In this document: in pieces, positions 54,242 through 63,587 of the stretch
Layout: each line of letters opens with the position of its first letter
Numbering within the stretch: the first letter of the stretch is position 1
Source of the DNA: CAWIUB01 sp963839995
GTDB lineage: Bacteria > Actinomycetota > Actinomycetes > Mycobacteriales > Jatrophihabitantaceae
Assembly (NCBI GenBank): GCA_963839995.1
Contig: CAWIXH010000001.1
Coordinates: 558,001-622,000 of the forward strand
Length of the DNA: 64,000 nt
Direction of reading: 5' to 3'
Made by a program: the position numbers and the translations under genes
The notes under the pieces: model-generated
Told to the model about the DNA's origin: nothing
The model's input: only the letters and a program-made list of their open reading frames with translations
The model's database searches: none

Positions 54242-55360
54242 TCAGCTCTGACCGAACTCGTCGAAACGGATGTGGTTCTCCGGCACCCCGTGGTCGACGA
54301 CGAGCTTGACAGTGGCCTCCACCATCGCCGGGGAACCGCATATGTAGACGTCGTGACTCGACCAGTCGCCGTGGGCCACCGCCACCTCACCCACCAGGCC
54401 GCGCTCGCCCTCCCACCGCTCATCGTCCGAGATCGCGGTCACCACGGTCAACCACGGGTTGGCGCCGGCCAATCGGTCCAGGGACGGCGCGTCGTAGATC
54501 TCGCGGACCGTACGCACACCGAAGAACAGGTGGGTAGGCCGCCCACCGTCGGCGGCGACCTGTGCGATGAGGGCCTCGAGCGGGGCGAGACCGGTGCCGC
54601 CACCGATCAGCAGCAAAGGGCGGTCGGAGTCGTCGTCCAGCACGAGCTGGCCGATGGGCGGCCCCAGCCGCAGCCGCGTCCCGACCTGCGCGGAGTGCAC
54701 GAGAGCGCTGGACACCGGGCCGCCGTCGATGAGCCGAACGTGGATATCGAACTGTGTCCCGTTCGGTGGCGACGCCGGCGAGTACCACCGCCACTCCCGC
54801 GGACGAAGATCTGTGGCCTCGACCGCGACCGATTGCCCGGCGCGGTAGGGCAACGGTTCGGCGGTGCGCACGGTGAGCACCGCGATGTCGAAAGTGCGCC
54901 GCTCGATCGCGACGACTTCGCCGTCCCAGAACGGCGGCGCGCCGCGAGCGGCTTCCTCCGCGGCGGCGGACATGGCCTCGGCAACGACGCCGTACGCGGC
55001 CGCCCAATCCTCCTCGAGCTTGTCGGTCCAGGCCGACCCGGAGAAGTGGCGCAAGGTCGCGATCAGTGCCTGGCCAACCGCCGGGTAGTGCCCGGCGACC
55101 GTGCCGAACTTGCGATGGTCGCGGCCCAGGTCCTGCAAGAACGGAACGAGCTCGTCGACCTGGTCCACGTGGGACACGATGTGCCCGAGCGCACCCACCA
55201 GACGGTCGCGCTGACGAATCATCGCCGGCGGAAACATCGCCCGGGTCTCCGGATGCAGGACGAACAGATAGCTGTAAAAGAACAACGCCACATCATCGCC
55301 ACCGTGCGCGGCCACCGCAGCGAAGTTGTCCTTCAGCGCAGCGGTATCCAGCTCTCCCAC
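54242..55360 (-). CDS. hmp-like: Flavohemoglobin-like NO dioxygenase
   Basis: This 372-residue protein has an N-terminal globin (FFYSYLFVLHPETRAMFPPA; proximal His in LGRDHRKFGTVAGHYPAVGQ). It is followed by an FAD domain (REWRWYSPAS, the R-x-Y-S motif) and an NAD domain (LLIGGGTGLAPLEALIAQVA, YICGSPAMVEA). Such enzymes turn NO and O2 into nitrate using NAD(P)H. The actinobacterial type is slightly shorter than E. coli Hmp. It lies 11 bases after the truncated hemoglobin gene, and the two form an NO-defence pair. Intact. Confidence 0.95.
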   Translation of the reverse strand: MGELDTAALKDNFAAVAAHGGDDVALFFYSYLFVLHPETRAMFPPAMIRQRDRLVGALGHIVSHVDQVDELVPFLQDLGRDHRKFGTVAGHYPAVGQALIATLRHFSGSAWTDKLEEDWAAAYGVVAEAMSAAAEEAARGAPPFWDGEVVAIERRTFDIAVLTVRTAEPLPYRAGQSVAVEATDLRPREWRWYSPASPPNGTQFDIHVRLIDGGPVSSALVHSAQVGTRLRLGPPIGQLVLDDDSDRPLLLIGGGTGLAPLEALIAQVAADGGRPTHLFFGVRTVREIYDAPSLDRLAGANPWLTVVTAISDDERWEGERGLVGEVAVAHGDWSSHDVYICGSPAMVEATVKLVVDHGVPENHIRFDEFGQS

Positions 55361-55371
55361 GAGGAAATCCC

Positions 55372-55743
55372 TCAGGCGGTGACGATGTCGGCGCGTAGCG
55401 GTGTCAACGCCGCGCCGACCTGTCCGATGGTCGCGTCGTCCACACCGAGCCCCTGCAATGCTGCGACGAGATGCCCGACCACCCGGTCGAAATGCTCGTC
55501 GGTGATGCCCAGGCCCGCATGAGCGCTCGCCATGTCCCGCCCGGTGTACTGATTCGGCCCGCCGGTGGCAGCGGACAGCATCTCCACCTGATGACGACGC
55601 AACGTCTTCATGTCGATGCCCTCGAAGTACGGTGCCAGGTCCGCGTCGCCGACGACCCGCTCGTAGAAGTCATCGACCGCCTGGCGGACGCCGCCCTCAG
55701 CACCCAGCCGCTCGTAAATCGTGGACGGTTGTGTGGTCGTCAC
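55372..55743 (-). CDS. glbN-like: Group I truncated hemoglobin
   Basis: This 123-residue protein matches truncated hemoglobin N: STIYERLGAEGGVRQAVDDF, YERVVGDADLAPYFEGIDMK, the glycine-rich turn NQYTGRDM, and proximal His in ASAHAGLGITDEHFDRVVGH. TrHbN proteins oxidise NO to nitrate and can receive electrons from a reductase such as the flavohemoglobin encoded 11 bases downstream. The ATG at 55743 has GGGAGTGAAC upstream. First gene of the operon. Confidence 0.95.
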   Translation of the reverse strand: MTTTQPSTIYERLGAEGGVRQAVDDFYERVVGDADLAPYFEGIDMKTLRRHQVEMLSAATGGPNQYTGRDMASAHAGLGITDEHFDRVVGHLVAALQGLGVDDATIGQVGAALTPLRADIVTA

Positions 55744-56380
55744 GGGTTCACTCCCTCACTCCAGTCGGTCCCCCGCGCACCGCAAGCAGCGTAACGGACG
55801 GCCGAAACGCCGGCCTAACCCCGCGCCCGTGGCCCTACAGGTGCCAGATCGGTGATGTCATGCACCACGTCGAAAGTTCGTCCGCACCACGGAGGAAGCA
55901 AGACGCACAGTCGACGTGACACGCTACGCGCCCGTCAGATCACGTCAAGTTATGAACTTGGCCCTCGCGGCACCTGGCCACCACCCGACCCGGTACTCAG
56001 CGGCGCAATTGCCATCCCCAGCCCGCGGCGCTGCCAACCCCGCCGGGCACCCATCGGCCAACCTCCCCACGCTGCATAACCCTCGCCCGTCACCGGCTGC
56101 CAATGGCGTCCGCCGAGGCGACGCTACCCAGCGTCATCTCATCGGCACGGCTTGTGATCTGCCTGGTTCGACGCGTACGGTCCTGAAAGACACCGGCGTC
56201 TCACTATGACCGTGCTGACGCGGCAGCGCCCCCAGTGCGAGCGCCCGCAGCGACAACACTCCCCACCACGGGAGGATCATGAGAGGCAAAATCGGGTTCC
56301 CCAGGCCGACGACCGCATCCGCGAGATCACCGGCCGTCTGGTTGCCGGATACGGCGCGGTACTGCCGGGCCGCGCCCGAA
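55744..56380. other. Intergenic between hemoglobin operon and duplication
   Basis: No gene is supported. The hemoglobin operon promoter should be in 55744-55830. The duplicated segment starts at 56381. Confidence 0.5.
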
Positions 56381-56737
56381 CCGTCGTTCCGGTACATCCG
56401 GTAGGAGCCGAGCAAGCGCGCGTTATGCGTCCAGATCGATCGTTCTCTCGCTTCGGCGGGATGCTCTGCTGACGGAAGAAACCCCTTCGATCCCATGTTT
56501 GTCCTATCTTGTGTGAACAGGATGTTGGCCAACCTTGTAATCGGCTGGCCGTGTGTCAAACCTGAGTTGGCCCTGGGAGGTCGCGGCCATCTGTTGGACG
56601 ACACCCTGGGTGACCGTGTGGGGGTAACTACACCGAAGGTGACGACGGGCTGTGGTCACGCTGTCGCCTGCTCGCCGGCGACCGCCGAGGCCACCGGCGA
56701 TTCGTGCGCCCGTGCAGCCGGTGGTGATCACGCTGTC

Positions 56738-56850
56738 GTGGAGTTGTGGATCACCCACGGCGGTCACGCCGACTACCACACGACGATTATGCGCACGTCC
56801 GACGACCGCGGCCGCGGCATCTCCTGCTTCCTCGTCCCGGGTGACGCGCG
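56738..56850 (+). pseudogene. Acyl-CoA dehydrogenase remnant (copy B)
   Basis: It has the same 37-codon fragment as at 9895 (VELWITHGGHADYHTTIM then RTSDDRGRGISCFLVPGD). No flanking homology is visible. Confidence 0.55.
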
Positions 56851-57035
56851 CGCTGAATCGACCAGTGCGGGCTGGTCGAGGAAGTGCCGGCGGACAGCCG
56901 CTGAACTGCCCCCTAGGCTCCCCTAGGCTGGACCATCAGCTCTCGACAGCCAGCTGGGCGGTGGACAACGGGGTTGGCGAGGTGAGGAGGTTCTCGGAAG
57001 ACTTGACGAAGGCTTGCGGTGAGCGACTAATGTGT

Positions 57036-57213
57036 CGGCTTCGGACACAGTACGAAGCAGGAAGGACCGCGGCGCTCGCCGGCCAAAGCAGAACAGCCGC
57101 GGCCTTCCCCCACACCCCGAAGGGTGTAGTAGCCACCGCCCTGGCTGAGCGCCGCGTGCGGAGCAGGCTATAGCCCTCGGTTCGAGTGGGCAACGCCCCG
57201 GCACCGCTTTTTT
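57036..57213 (+). ncRNA. Candidate structured non-coding RNA (copy B)
   Basis: It has the same ordered hairpins as 10184-10357: GGAAGGACCGCGGC with GCCGCGGCCTTCC, ACACCC-CGAA-GGGTGT (perfect here), and a final hairpin before TTTTTT at 57208-57213. TTGACG (57003) and TAATGT (57028-57033) precede it. Differences from copy A fall mainly in loops or keep pairing. Confidence 0.4.
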
Positions 57214-57510
57214 GACTCGGCCGACGCCCCGACGGGAAAATCCGGGTCTGGGCGGGCCGTGTGGGCCGCGCGAATCCTCAGAAATAGCGGCGTTTGGCGA
57301 AGTGCCGCGTCCGTTCGGCGGGCGCATTTGTGAACGTCACCACGCCCGAAACAGATGGGACAAAGCGGACAGGCACACGCTGCCTAGATCAGCGCCCGCA
57401 ACTTATTCCGGTCGATCGGAACCGTGATCCAGCTCCCCAGCTCTTGGGCAGTCGAACCGATCGATGACGGCGGGCCAACGACCGCCCTCCGCGAATGCTA
57501 CAGGCGCGTG

Positions 57511-57563
57511 GTGATGCTTCGGGACCGAAGAGGCCGTGGGTTCAAATCCCCCACCCCGACCCA
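57511..57563 (+). pseudogene. tRNA-Pro 3' half (copy B)
   Basis: It has the same 3' half as at 10651, with the better acceptor strand CCCCCACCCCGACCCA. No 5' half is present. The two fragments lie in direct orientation 46.9 kb apart. Confidence 0.6.
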
Positions 57564-57754
57564 GCAAGCACGGGTCTCATAACGCTTTCGGGCAGCCACA
57601 GACATAGAACCGGCATGGGTATAGCTGCTTCCGGATGTTCCGGATGTTCCGTAGGATCGTACCCGACGGCGGGCGCAGGACCTGAGTGGGGAGAACGCGG
57701 GTCGCGGCGATGCCTTCGAGGACGTCCATGAGGACGACTGGGGGGTGGTAGTTC

Positions 57755-57928
57755 ATGCTGAGACTAGAGTTCCGATGGTGGGTCTGGCTGCTCGCGGCAC
57801 TGATCATCTACGTGGCCTGGACGGCCCCGGGCGCGATGGCGACCTTGGTTGGCGGGGTCGTGCACGTGTTCACTGCGGTGGGCGACGGCATAGCGCGGTT
57901 CATCAACGAGGCGCACACATCGCACTAG
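57755..57928 (+). CDS. Small membrane peptide, 57 aa (copy B)
   Basis: MLRLEFRWWVWLLAALIIYV and the rest match copy A except near the C-terminus (EAHTSH against EVHASH). One or two membrane helices are predicted. Conservation of the frame in both copies, while neighbouring sequence has indels, suggests selection, though the copies may simply be recent. Confidence 0.55.
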   Translation: MLRLEFRWWVWLLAALIIYVAWTAPGAMATLVGGVVHVFTAVGDGIARFINEAHTSH

Positions 57929-58263
57929 TCGTCCATGCCATCAAGAGTGGATTTACCCCGCTGATCAGTGAGCGAGCTCGGACCCAGCAACATCCGCTCT
58001 ATGCCGCTCGGCGCGCGCATTTTCCGGCTGCGCGCCCGTACGCATACTTCGTCGCGCGTCGCCGGGTGTCCGGCGGTCGTCGTTGCGCGACGCGGGCGTC
58101 GGCGAGCGCAAGGGGTTGTCGTGGAGATCTTCTGGCGCGCGTCCGCGGCGGTTCATCCACCGCCTGAGCCGGCTCGTGCGGCACGACGGTTGGGCTGCGA
58201 GACGTCGGTGCGCCAGGGACCGGGAAGCGCGTATTGACGACGTGTCTACTCGCACATGCGGTT

Positions 58264-58785
58264 GTGACTGTTCCTATCACTCTGCTCGGGCTGCTCGAAC
58301 GCGAGCCCAGCCATGGGTATGAGCTCAAGCGCGACTACCACGCGTACTTCGGCCGGGGCCTGCCGCTGCCGTTCGGCCAGGTGTACGCGACGCTGGGACG
58401 GCTGGCCCGGGACGGCAAGGTGCTGGGCGCGGAGCCCGAGCACGGCGCCGGGCCCGACCGCAAGCGTTATGTCATCACCGAGCAGGGGGTGACCGAGGTC
58501 GAGATGTGGCTCGCCGAGTCGGTGGAGCCCGAGCCGCACCTGCAGACGGTGCTGTTCGCGAAGGTGGTGGCGCTGATGTCGGGCCGGCAAGCCGAGAGGT
58601 ACCTCGACGCGCAGCGGGCCACACACCTGCAGCGGATGCGGGAGCTGACCGACGTCAAGCGGACCGGCAGCGTGGTCGACGCGCTGCTGGCTCACCACGG
58701 CCTGTTCCATCTGGAGGCGGACCTGCGCTGGATCGACCTGACGGCGGCCCGGCTTGACGCGCTGGCGAAGGCGGTGCGGCGATAA
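58264..58785 (+). CDS. PadR-family transcriptional regulator (intact copy B)
   Basis: This protein of about 173 residues has a PadR winged helix (TLLGLLEREPSHGYELKRDY, PLPFGQVYATLGRLARDGKV, then RKRYVITEQGVTEVEMWLAE) and a C-terminal helical dimerisation domain (VVALMSGRQAERYLDAQRAT). The GTG at 58264 is chosen. An ABC ATPase fragment begins 20 bases after its stop, matching the common PadR-ABC exporter operon. It probably regulated that transporter. Confidence 0.9.
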   Translation: MTVPITLLGLLEREPSHGYELKRDYHAYFGRGLPLPFGQVYATLGRLARDGKVLGAEPEHGAGPDRKRYVITEQGVTEVEMWLAESVEPEPHLQTVLFAKVVALMSGRQAERYLDAQRATHLQRMRELTDVKRTGSVVDALLAHHGLFHLEADLRWIDLTAARLDALAKAVRR

Positions 58786-58805
58786 CCGCGGTCGGCCTTT
58801 CCGCG

Positions 58806-59009
58806 GTGCCCAAATCGCGCGTCGGCCTGGTCGAGGCGCACGAGGTTCGGTTGTCTTTCGGTCAGACGCCTGCGCTGCGCGGCGCCAGCCTGTCGGTGAG
58901 TGCCGGGGAGATTCTGGCCGTGATGGGGTCGTCCGGTTCCGGCAAGTCGACGCTGTTGCAATGCTTGGCCGGCATCCTGGCACCCGACTCGGGGGAGATC
59001 CTGCTCGAG
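58806..59009 (+). pseudogene. ABC exporter ATPase (MacB/LolD type), N-terminal fragment
   Basis: The frame reads PKSRVGLVEAHEVRLSFGQT and VMGSSGSGKSTLLQCLAGIL (Walker A) up to APDSGEILLE, then switches to unrelated cation-efflux sequence. It is downstream of the PadR gene. Signature, Walker B and all later parts are absent. Confidence 0.85.
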
Positions 59010-59225
59010 GTCGCGACTCTGGCCTGGAATGTGGTCGGACTGTGGTGCTGGCAGTGGCCGCGGTGCATACGCATTCGATCGCGCTGACCGGTTTCGGCCT
59101 GGACTCGGCCATCGAGATCGGGGCCAGCACCGTGGTGCTGTGGGAATTGTCCGGCACCGGGGAAGACCGGCAACGCCGCGCGTTGCGGCTGATCGCCGCG
59201 GCGTTTGTGGCGCTGGCCGGCTACC
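59010..59225 (+). pseudogene. Cation diffusion facilitator (CDF) fragment
   Basis: ATLAWNVVGL and, after a one-base shift, VVLAVAAVHTHSIALTGFGL then DSAIEIGASTVVLWELSG and RRALRLIAAAFVALAG match the first two membrane helices of CDF cation transporters. The His/Asp residues in FGLDSAIE are the usual metal site. It begins at a junction with the ABC fragment and is cut at 59225 by IS256. Confidence 0.75.
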
Positions 59226-59279
59226 GAGCTTGTCAAGTCTTCTGTGTGTGGGGTGCTCCTTGTTGATGTTGGTGGGTGT

Positions 59280-59540
59280 TCAGAGTTGGGCTTGTTCGGC
59301 TCGGTGACGCAGGCGTGCTGCGAGCGCGTCGGTCCAGGAGGCGATGCTGATCGGGTCGTCGGTCTCGCCGAGGGATAGCGCGCGGGTGCAGCGGGTGATC
59401 GCGGCGGTGTCGGTGCCGGTCAGCAGCCAGTTGGTGAGCCGTTCGAGCACTTCGGCGCTGTGGTCGACGACGCCGTCCTCGACGAGCACCCAGGGTGATC
59501 GCAGCGTGCTGTAGGCGGGCCGGTGATCGTTTCCGGTCAC
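59280..59540 (-). CDS. IS256-associated small ORF (copy 4)
   Basis: This 86-residue product is identical to those at 28016 and 29858, with the same arrangement after the transposase (TGA, one base, GTG). I know no function. Confidence 0.75.
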   Translation of the reverse strand: MTGNDHRPAYSTLRSPWVLVEDGVVDHSAEVLERLTNWLLTGTDTAAITRCTRALSLGETDDPISIASWTDALAARLRHRAEQAQL

Positions 59541-59541
59541 G

Positions 59542-60969
59542 TCAGTTCACTCCTTGCGGCAGGCGGCCGGGGTAGGCGATGTCGAGGGCGTTGAGGGCCT
59601 GTTTCCAGCCGGTGACGAGTTGGCCCTCGACGAGCCGGCCGGGTGCGGTGCGGTGGTTGACGGGCTTGCGGCGGCGTTCCTTCTCCCGGGCGCGGGCGCG
59701 CTTGTCCTCGATGTCGCAGATGGCCAGCCAGAGCAGCTTGACCACCGCCTCGTCGGAGGGGAAGTGCCCTCGGTTCTTGATGATCTTGCGGAGTTGGTAG
59801 TTCAGGCTTTCGATGGCATTGGTCGTGTAGATGATCTTCCTTACTTGCGGTGGGAAGGCCAAGAACGGGGTGAACCGTTCCCAGGCGCGTTCCCAGACGC
59901 CGACCGCGCCGGGGTAGCGGCGGCCCAGCTCGCCTTCGGTGAACGCCGCGAGGGCCTCGAGGGCGGCGTCTTCGGTGGCCGCGGTGTAGATCGGTTTGAG
60001 GGCGGCGGCGACGGCCTTGCGGTCGCCGTAGGACACATACCGCATGGCCGCCCGAATGAGGTGGACCACGCAGGTCTGGGTCACCGTCTTGGGCCAGACG
60101 GTCTCGATCGCCTCGGGCAGGCCTTCAAGCCCGTCGCAGCAGGCGATCAGCACGTCGCGCACCCCGCGGTTGCGCAGCTCGGTGAACACCTGCAGCCAGA
60201 ACCTCGCGCCCTCGGCGTTCTGCACCCAGATGCCCAGCACGTGCTTGATTCCGTCGGTGTCCACGCCGACGACGATGTGCGCGGCCTTGTTCATCACGTG
60301 CGCGCCGTCGCGGACCTTCACCACCAGCGCGTCGACGTAGATGATCGGGTAGATCGCATCCAGCGGCCGGGCCTGCCAGGCCTTGACCTCTTCCAGCACC
60401 GCGTCGGTGATCTTGGAGATGGTCTCCCGGGACACCTCGACGCCCAACGTGCGCACCAGGTGGTGTTCGATGTCGCGGACCGTCATCCCGCCCGCATACA
60501 AGCTGATGATCATGTCGTCGAGGCCGCCGGCGAGTCGCCGCTCACCCTTGGGCACCAGCCGCGGAGTGAACGTGCCGAGCCGGTCGCGGGGCACCTCCAG
60601 CCCGATCGGCCCGGCCTCGGTGAGCACCGTCTTCGGGGTGGTGCCGTTGCGCGAGTTCGGCGCGCCGCGCCCGGCCGGGTCTCCCTTCTCATAGCCCAGG
60701 TGATCAGTGCGTTCGACCTCCAGTCCCCGCTCCAGGACCCGCTTGATCAACTCCGGCAGGAACCCGCCCTCGCCGGTCAACCGCAACTCGCCCGCCCCGG
60801 CGGAGGCGATCAGCTGGTCCAGCCACGCCTCGTCCACCAGCTCGTCGGCCAGCTCGGCGGCCGTCCGGGCGCGAGTCTGCTCGCACGCCCACGGGGGCGG
60901 CGCCGGTGGTGTCGCCCGGCCCGGCATCGACGACTCCGGCCCCAGATCGGTGATCATTGCTGCGCACAT
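59542..60969 (-). CDS. IS256-family transposase (copy 4)
   Basis: This 475-residue intact transposase is identical in product to the copy at 30120. Catalytic residues are as described there (YVDALVVK, IACCDGLEG, TNAIESLN). Identity between copies 31 kb apart indicates recent activity or recombination between them. Confidence 0.95.
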   Translation of the reverse strand: MCAAMITDLGPESSMPGRATPPAPPPWACEQTRARTAAELADELVDEAWLDQLIASAGAGELRLTGEGGFLPELIKRVLERGLEVERTDHLGYEKGDPAGRGAPNSRNGTTPKTVLTEAGPIGLEVPRDRLGTFTPRLVPKGERRLAGGLDDMIISLYAGGMTVRDIEHHLVRTLGVEVSRETISKITDAVLEEVKAWQARPLDAIYPIIYVDALVVKVRDGAHVMNKAAHIVVGVDTDGIKHVLGIWVQNAEGARFWLQVFTELRNRGVRDVLIACCDGLEGLPEAIETVWPKTVTQTCVVHLIRAAMRYVSYGDRKAVAAALKPIYTAATEDAALEALAAFTEGELGRRYPGAVGVWERAWERFTPFLAFPPQVRKIIYTTNAIESLNYQLRKIIKNRGHFPSDEAVVKLLWLAICDIEDKRARAREKERRRKPVNHRTAPGRLVEGQLVTGWKQALNALDIAYPGRLPQGVN

Positions 60970-61053
60970 GCTCGGTGTCTCCTTCCACCTGAAGCCACAT
61001 CAGTCACTTCAGGCTCTCAGGCACCTCCCGTACACAGACCATCTGACACGCTC

Positions 61054-61894
61054 AGCCGATGCCGCCCAGCTCCCGCAGCGCCTCGATCCGGGCGGAGGTG
61101 ATCATGCCGCGGTCGCCGACCATCACCATCTGGCGCAGCGTGAACTTCTCCCGCACCGCCTCGACCGCCTCGACGAACGCGGTGGGATCGGCGGTGTTGC
61201 CGGGAAACACCCGCACCGCGACCGGGCGCCCCTCGGGGTCGGTGAGCAGCCCGTACTCGATCTGGGCCTTGCCTTTCTTGCCGTCGCGGGAGTAGCCGCG
61301 CGCGGCGAGTGGGCAGTGCGAGCCTTCCACCCAGGAGGAGGACAGGTCGAACAGCGCCAGCCGGGACGGGTTCGCCGCGGGCGCGAGGTGCCGCGCCGCG
61401 AGCCTGGCCTCGATGCCGTCTTGGCGGTCCAGCAGCCAGTCCATCGCCTGGTAGCACTCGTCGCTGGACGCCCCGGCCACGCCGAGGTCCGCGCCGAGGG
61501 TGCTGTCGGCCCACCAGCCGATAGTGGCCAGCTTGCTCGCCGGCCGGGCGACCCGGGACACGATCAACGCCAGCGCCAGGTCCCGTTCCCGGCAGGGCGG
61601 TCCCAGCAGCCCGGGCAGGCCCAGCGCCGCGGCCTGCGCCCACACCGCGGCGACATGCCCGTGCGGCACCGCGCGGACGATGCGGACCTGCTCGCCCACC
61701 GGGGCCAGCACCTGCCCGCGCAGCACCGCCTCGATCGCGCCGATCGCCGCCTCCGGCAGCGCGGACAGGTTGGCCAGCTGCTCGTGCTTCACCGTGCCGG
61801 CCTGCCGGTAGGAGCGGCGCAGATACACCGACTGGTACTCCCGCCGGCGGCCCTGCTTGTCCACGTGACTCGACTTGATCCTGGCCACATGCAT
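61054..61894 (-). pseudogene. IS1634-like transposase, N-terminal fragment
   Basis: MHVARIKSSHVDKQGRRREY then QSVYLRRSYRQAGTVKHEQL is the typical start of IS1634 (IS4 superfamily) transposases. The first DDE Asp lies in LALFDLSSSWVEGSHCPLAA, and RQMVMVGDRGMITSARIEAL holds the second. The frame ends at the IS256 border (ALRELGGIG). The C-terminal half, with the Glu, is not in the window. Confidence 0.88.
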
Positions 61895-62021
61895 CGCACC
61901 ACTCGACCGCGGCATATCCTAGATAATATCTGATTCATGCGCAGACCAGCGGACGACACGCCACATATTCTGGCTACACAATCGATCCGTGAAACTCCCA
62001 CGGCCCAACAAACACGGGGAA

Positions 62022-63587
62022 TCAGCCCTCAGACCCGTCGTAACTTCGGGTTAGCGACCGCGTCGAGCGCAAGCCGTACTGCGACACCCCACCGCCATTG
62101 TCGGAACCGCGCATCTGCTCGAACCGGGCTGCGATCGTTGCGAGTGCGCGCAGCGGGAAGAGGGCTTCCGTCGGCTGCGAGGCCGCCACGAGCGTTCTCA
62201 CGCTCTGGAAGTACGCCACGCCCTGACCGAACAGGTTGAACACGAGGATTCGCGGGAACGGCTGAGCCTGCTCGGTGCCTGCGGCGTCCACGAGCGACAT
62301 GGCGGCGGCCAGCGGGTCGGGCTCAGGTTCTGTCACCGTCGCACCAGGGGCCTGGCCCTGCGCGACGGTCCAGTCGCTTTGCCAGCCGCTCGGCCGCTGG
62401 ATTTCCATCGTGTCCAGTGGTGGGTTCAGCCCGCCATAGATCGCCAAGTCACGGGCCTCGAACTTCAGCCCCGGAGCGAACTGGACGGTGATGTTCTCCT
62501 CCGGCTCGAACCGCAGCTCGTCCTCCTCGAACCGGACCGACTTGATCCGAGACTGCCACTTGAGCACAGGGAAGAGTTCCGACTCGATGCCAAGCCGCGT
62601 CGGGTCGGATGGCGCCTCGCTCAGGACGTAGCCGGTGATCTGCTTGTAGAAAGGCGAGACGTCCACAGGTGCCTTCGCCATCAGCGCGCCCTGTGTCGCG
62701 ACGTCCAGACCCGACGTCAGCGTCAGAATCGCCGACCGGACGAGGTCAAACAACTCTCGTGTCACGGCTTCCGCTGCCTGCCGTACGCCACCTAGGTCGG
62801 CCTTACCGTGTTCGAAGTCGTCGCTTGCCTGTCGGGCGGCGTCGTAGATCTGCTTGTCGCCCTGGAAGATGTACTCCCGCCTCGTGAAGGCCTCGGCGAT
62901 CGATCTCCAATTCCGCTTCGTCGTGTCAACGCCAAGCAGCCGGGCGTGCGCCTCCTCAGTCAAGCCGAGGCGATCCTGGTGGAACTGTTGGATCGCCTTG
63001 GTCAGCACCTCACACGCGATGTACAGGTGGGCGAGGGCGAGGACCTGCGATCCGGTGTTCCAGTAGCGCAGGGCGACCTGATACTGGGCGAGAGCTCGAA
63101 GCAGCCGTGCACTGTGAGTGCTCCGAAACGCGGCTGCACCGAAGTTGAATAGGTCCGGCGCTTCGACCCACCTGCCCAGCCGCGGATGCCCCGTCTCATC
63201 GTGACGAAACACCTCCATGAACTCGCGCCGCGACAGCCCCGGAGACGAGTTGAACGCGATATGAACACCCGGCGGTTCAACGACAGCATTCACACAGAAG
63301 CTGACCAACAGGGCAACGGCACTCGCGGCCGATGACGCGCGGAGCACGGCATCGTCCATATCGCCGGATCGGCTTCGGACGGCGAACCAAAGCTCCTGAG
63401 GCAGCGGATGACCTACGCCGGCGTCCTCCCAACGAGTCGAGACGCGGACCTGAACGGCGCCGCCGAGACCGTCAGGGAACTCCCCGATGTCGATGTAATA
63501 CCCCGGACGCACGCGGGCACCAGCGCTCGACCTCAGTACCACCGTGTACTCCGAATCATCGCCACGCGCGGCCACAACGATCAGCAT
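62022..63587 (-). CDS. Unknown 521-aa protein, possible HEPN-like C-terminal region
   Basis: I do not recognise this intact protein. Its middle has a helical region (QVALRYWNTGSQVLALAHLY, IACEVLTKAIQQFHQDRLG) and later IYDAARQASDDFEHGKADLG. These resemble Apea-like HEPN domains, which are often RNases in defence systems; the similarity is suggestive only. The C-terminal 200 residues are beta-rich (FEEDELRFEPEENITVQFAP). The ATG at 63587 lies inside the 158-bp repeat R2, so the natural start may have been replaced by repeat sequence. No ribosome site is obvious. No partner gene is next to it. Confidence 0.6.
   Translation of the reverse strand: MLIVVAARGDDSEYTVVLRSSAGARVRPGYYIDIGEFPDGLGGAVQVRVSTRWEDAGVGHPLPQELWFAVRSRSGDMDDAVLRASSAASAVALLVSFCVNAVVEPPGVHIAFNSSPGLSRREFMEVFRHDETGHPRLGRWVEAPDLFNFGAAAFRSTHSARLLRALAQYQVALRYWNTGSQVLALAHLYIACEVLTKAIQQFHQDRLGLTEEAHARLLGVDTTKRNWRSIAEAFTRREYIFQGDKQIYDAARQASDDFEHGKADLGGVRQAAEAVTRELFDLVRSAILTLTSGLDVATQGALMAKAPVDVSPFYKQITGYVLSEAPSDPTRLGIESELFPVLKWQSRIKSVRFEEDELRFEPEENITVQFAPGLKFEARDLAIYGGLNPPLDTMEIQRPSGWQSDWTVAQGQAPGATVTEPEPDPLAAAMSLVDAAGTEQAQPFPRILVFNLFGQGVAYFQSVRTLVAASQPTEALFPLRALATIAARFEQMRGSDNGGGVSQYGLRSTRSLTRSYDGSEG

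Larger units (their letters stand above)
56381..58785 (+). repeat. 2.4-kb direct duplication, copy B (uninterrupted)
   Basis: This matches 9540-11078 plus 12952-13814. Copy B lacks the IS1380 element, so it shows the pre-insertion site (CGCACTAGTCGTCCATG at about 57921). Its padR gene is intact. Confidence 0.95.
59226..61053 (-). mobile_element. IS256-family element, complete copy 4
   Basis: The ends are GAGCTTGTCAAGTCTTCTG (59226) and GAGCGTGTCAGATGGTCTG (61053, read inward). It is 1828 bp, with both genes intact. The 8-bp flanks (CGGCTACC and AGCCGATG) differ, so it is not flanked by a simple target duplication. Confidence 0.95.

Noticed and set aside
59226..61053. IS256 copy 4 as a simple recent insertion
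   Set aside because: The 8-bp flanks differ (CGGCTACC and AGCCGATG) and interrupt two unrelated fragments, so recombination between IS copies or a later deletion is more likely.
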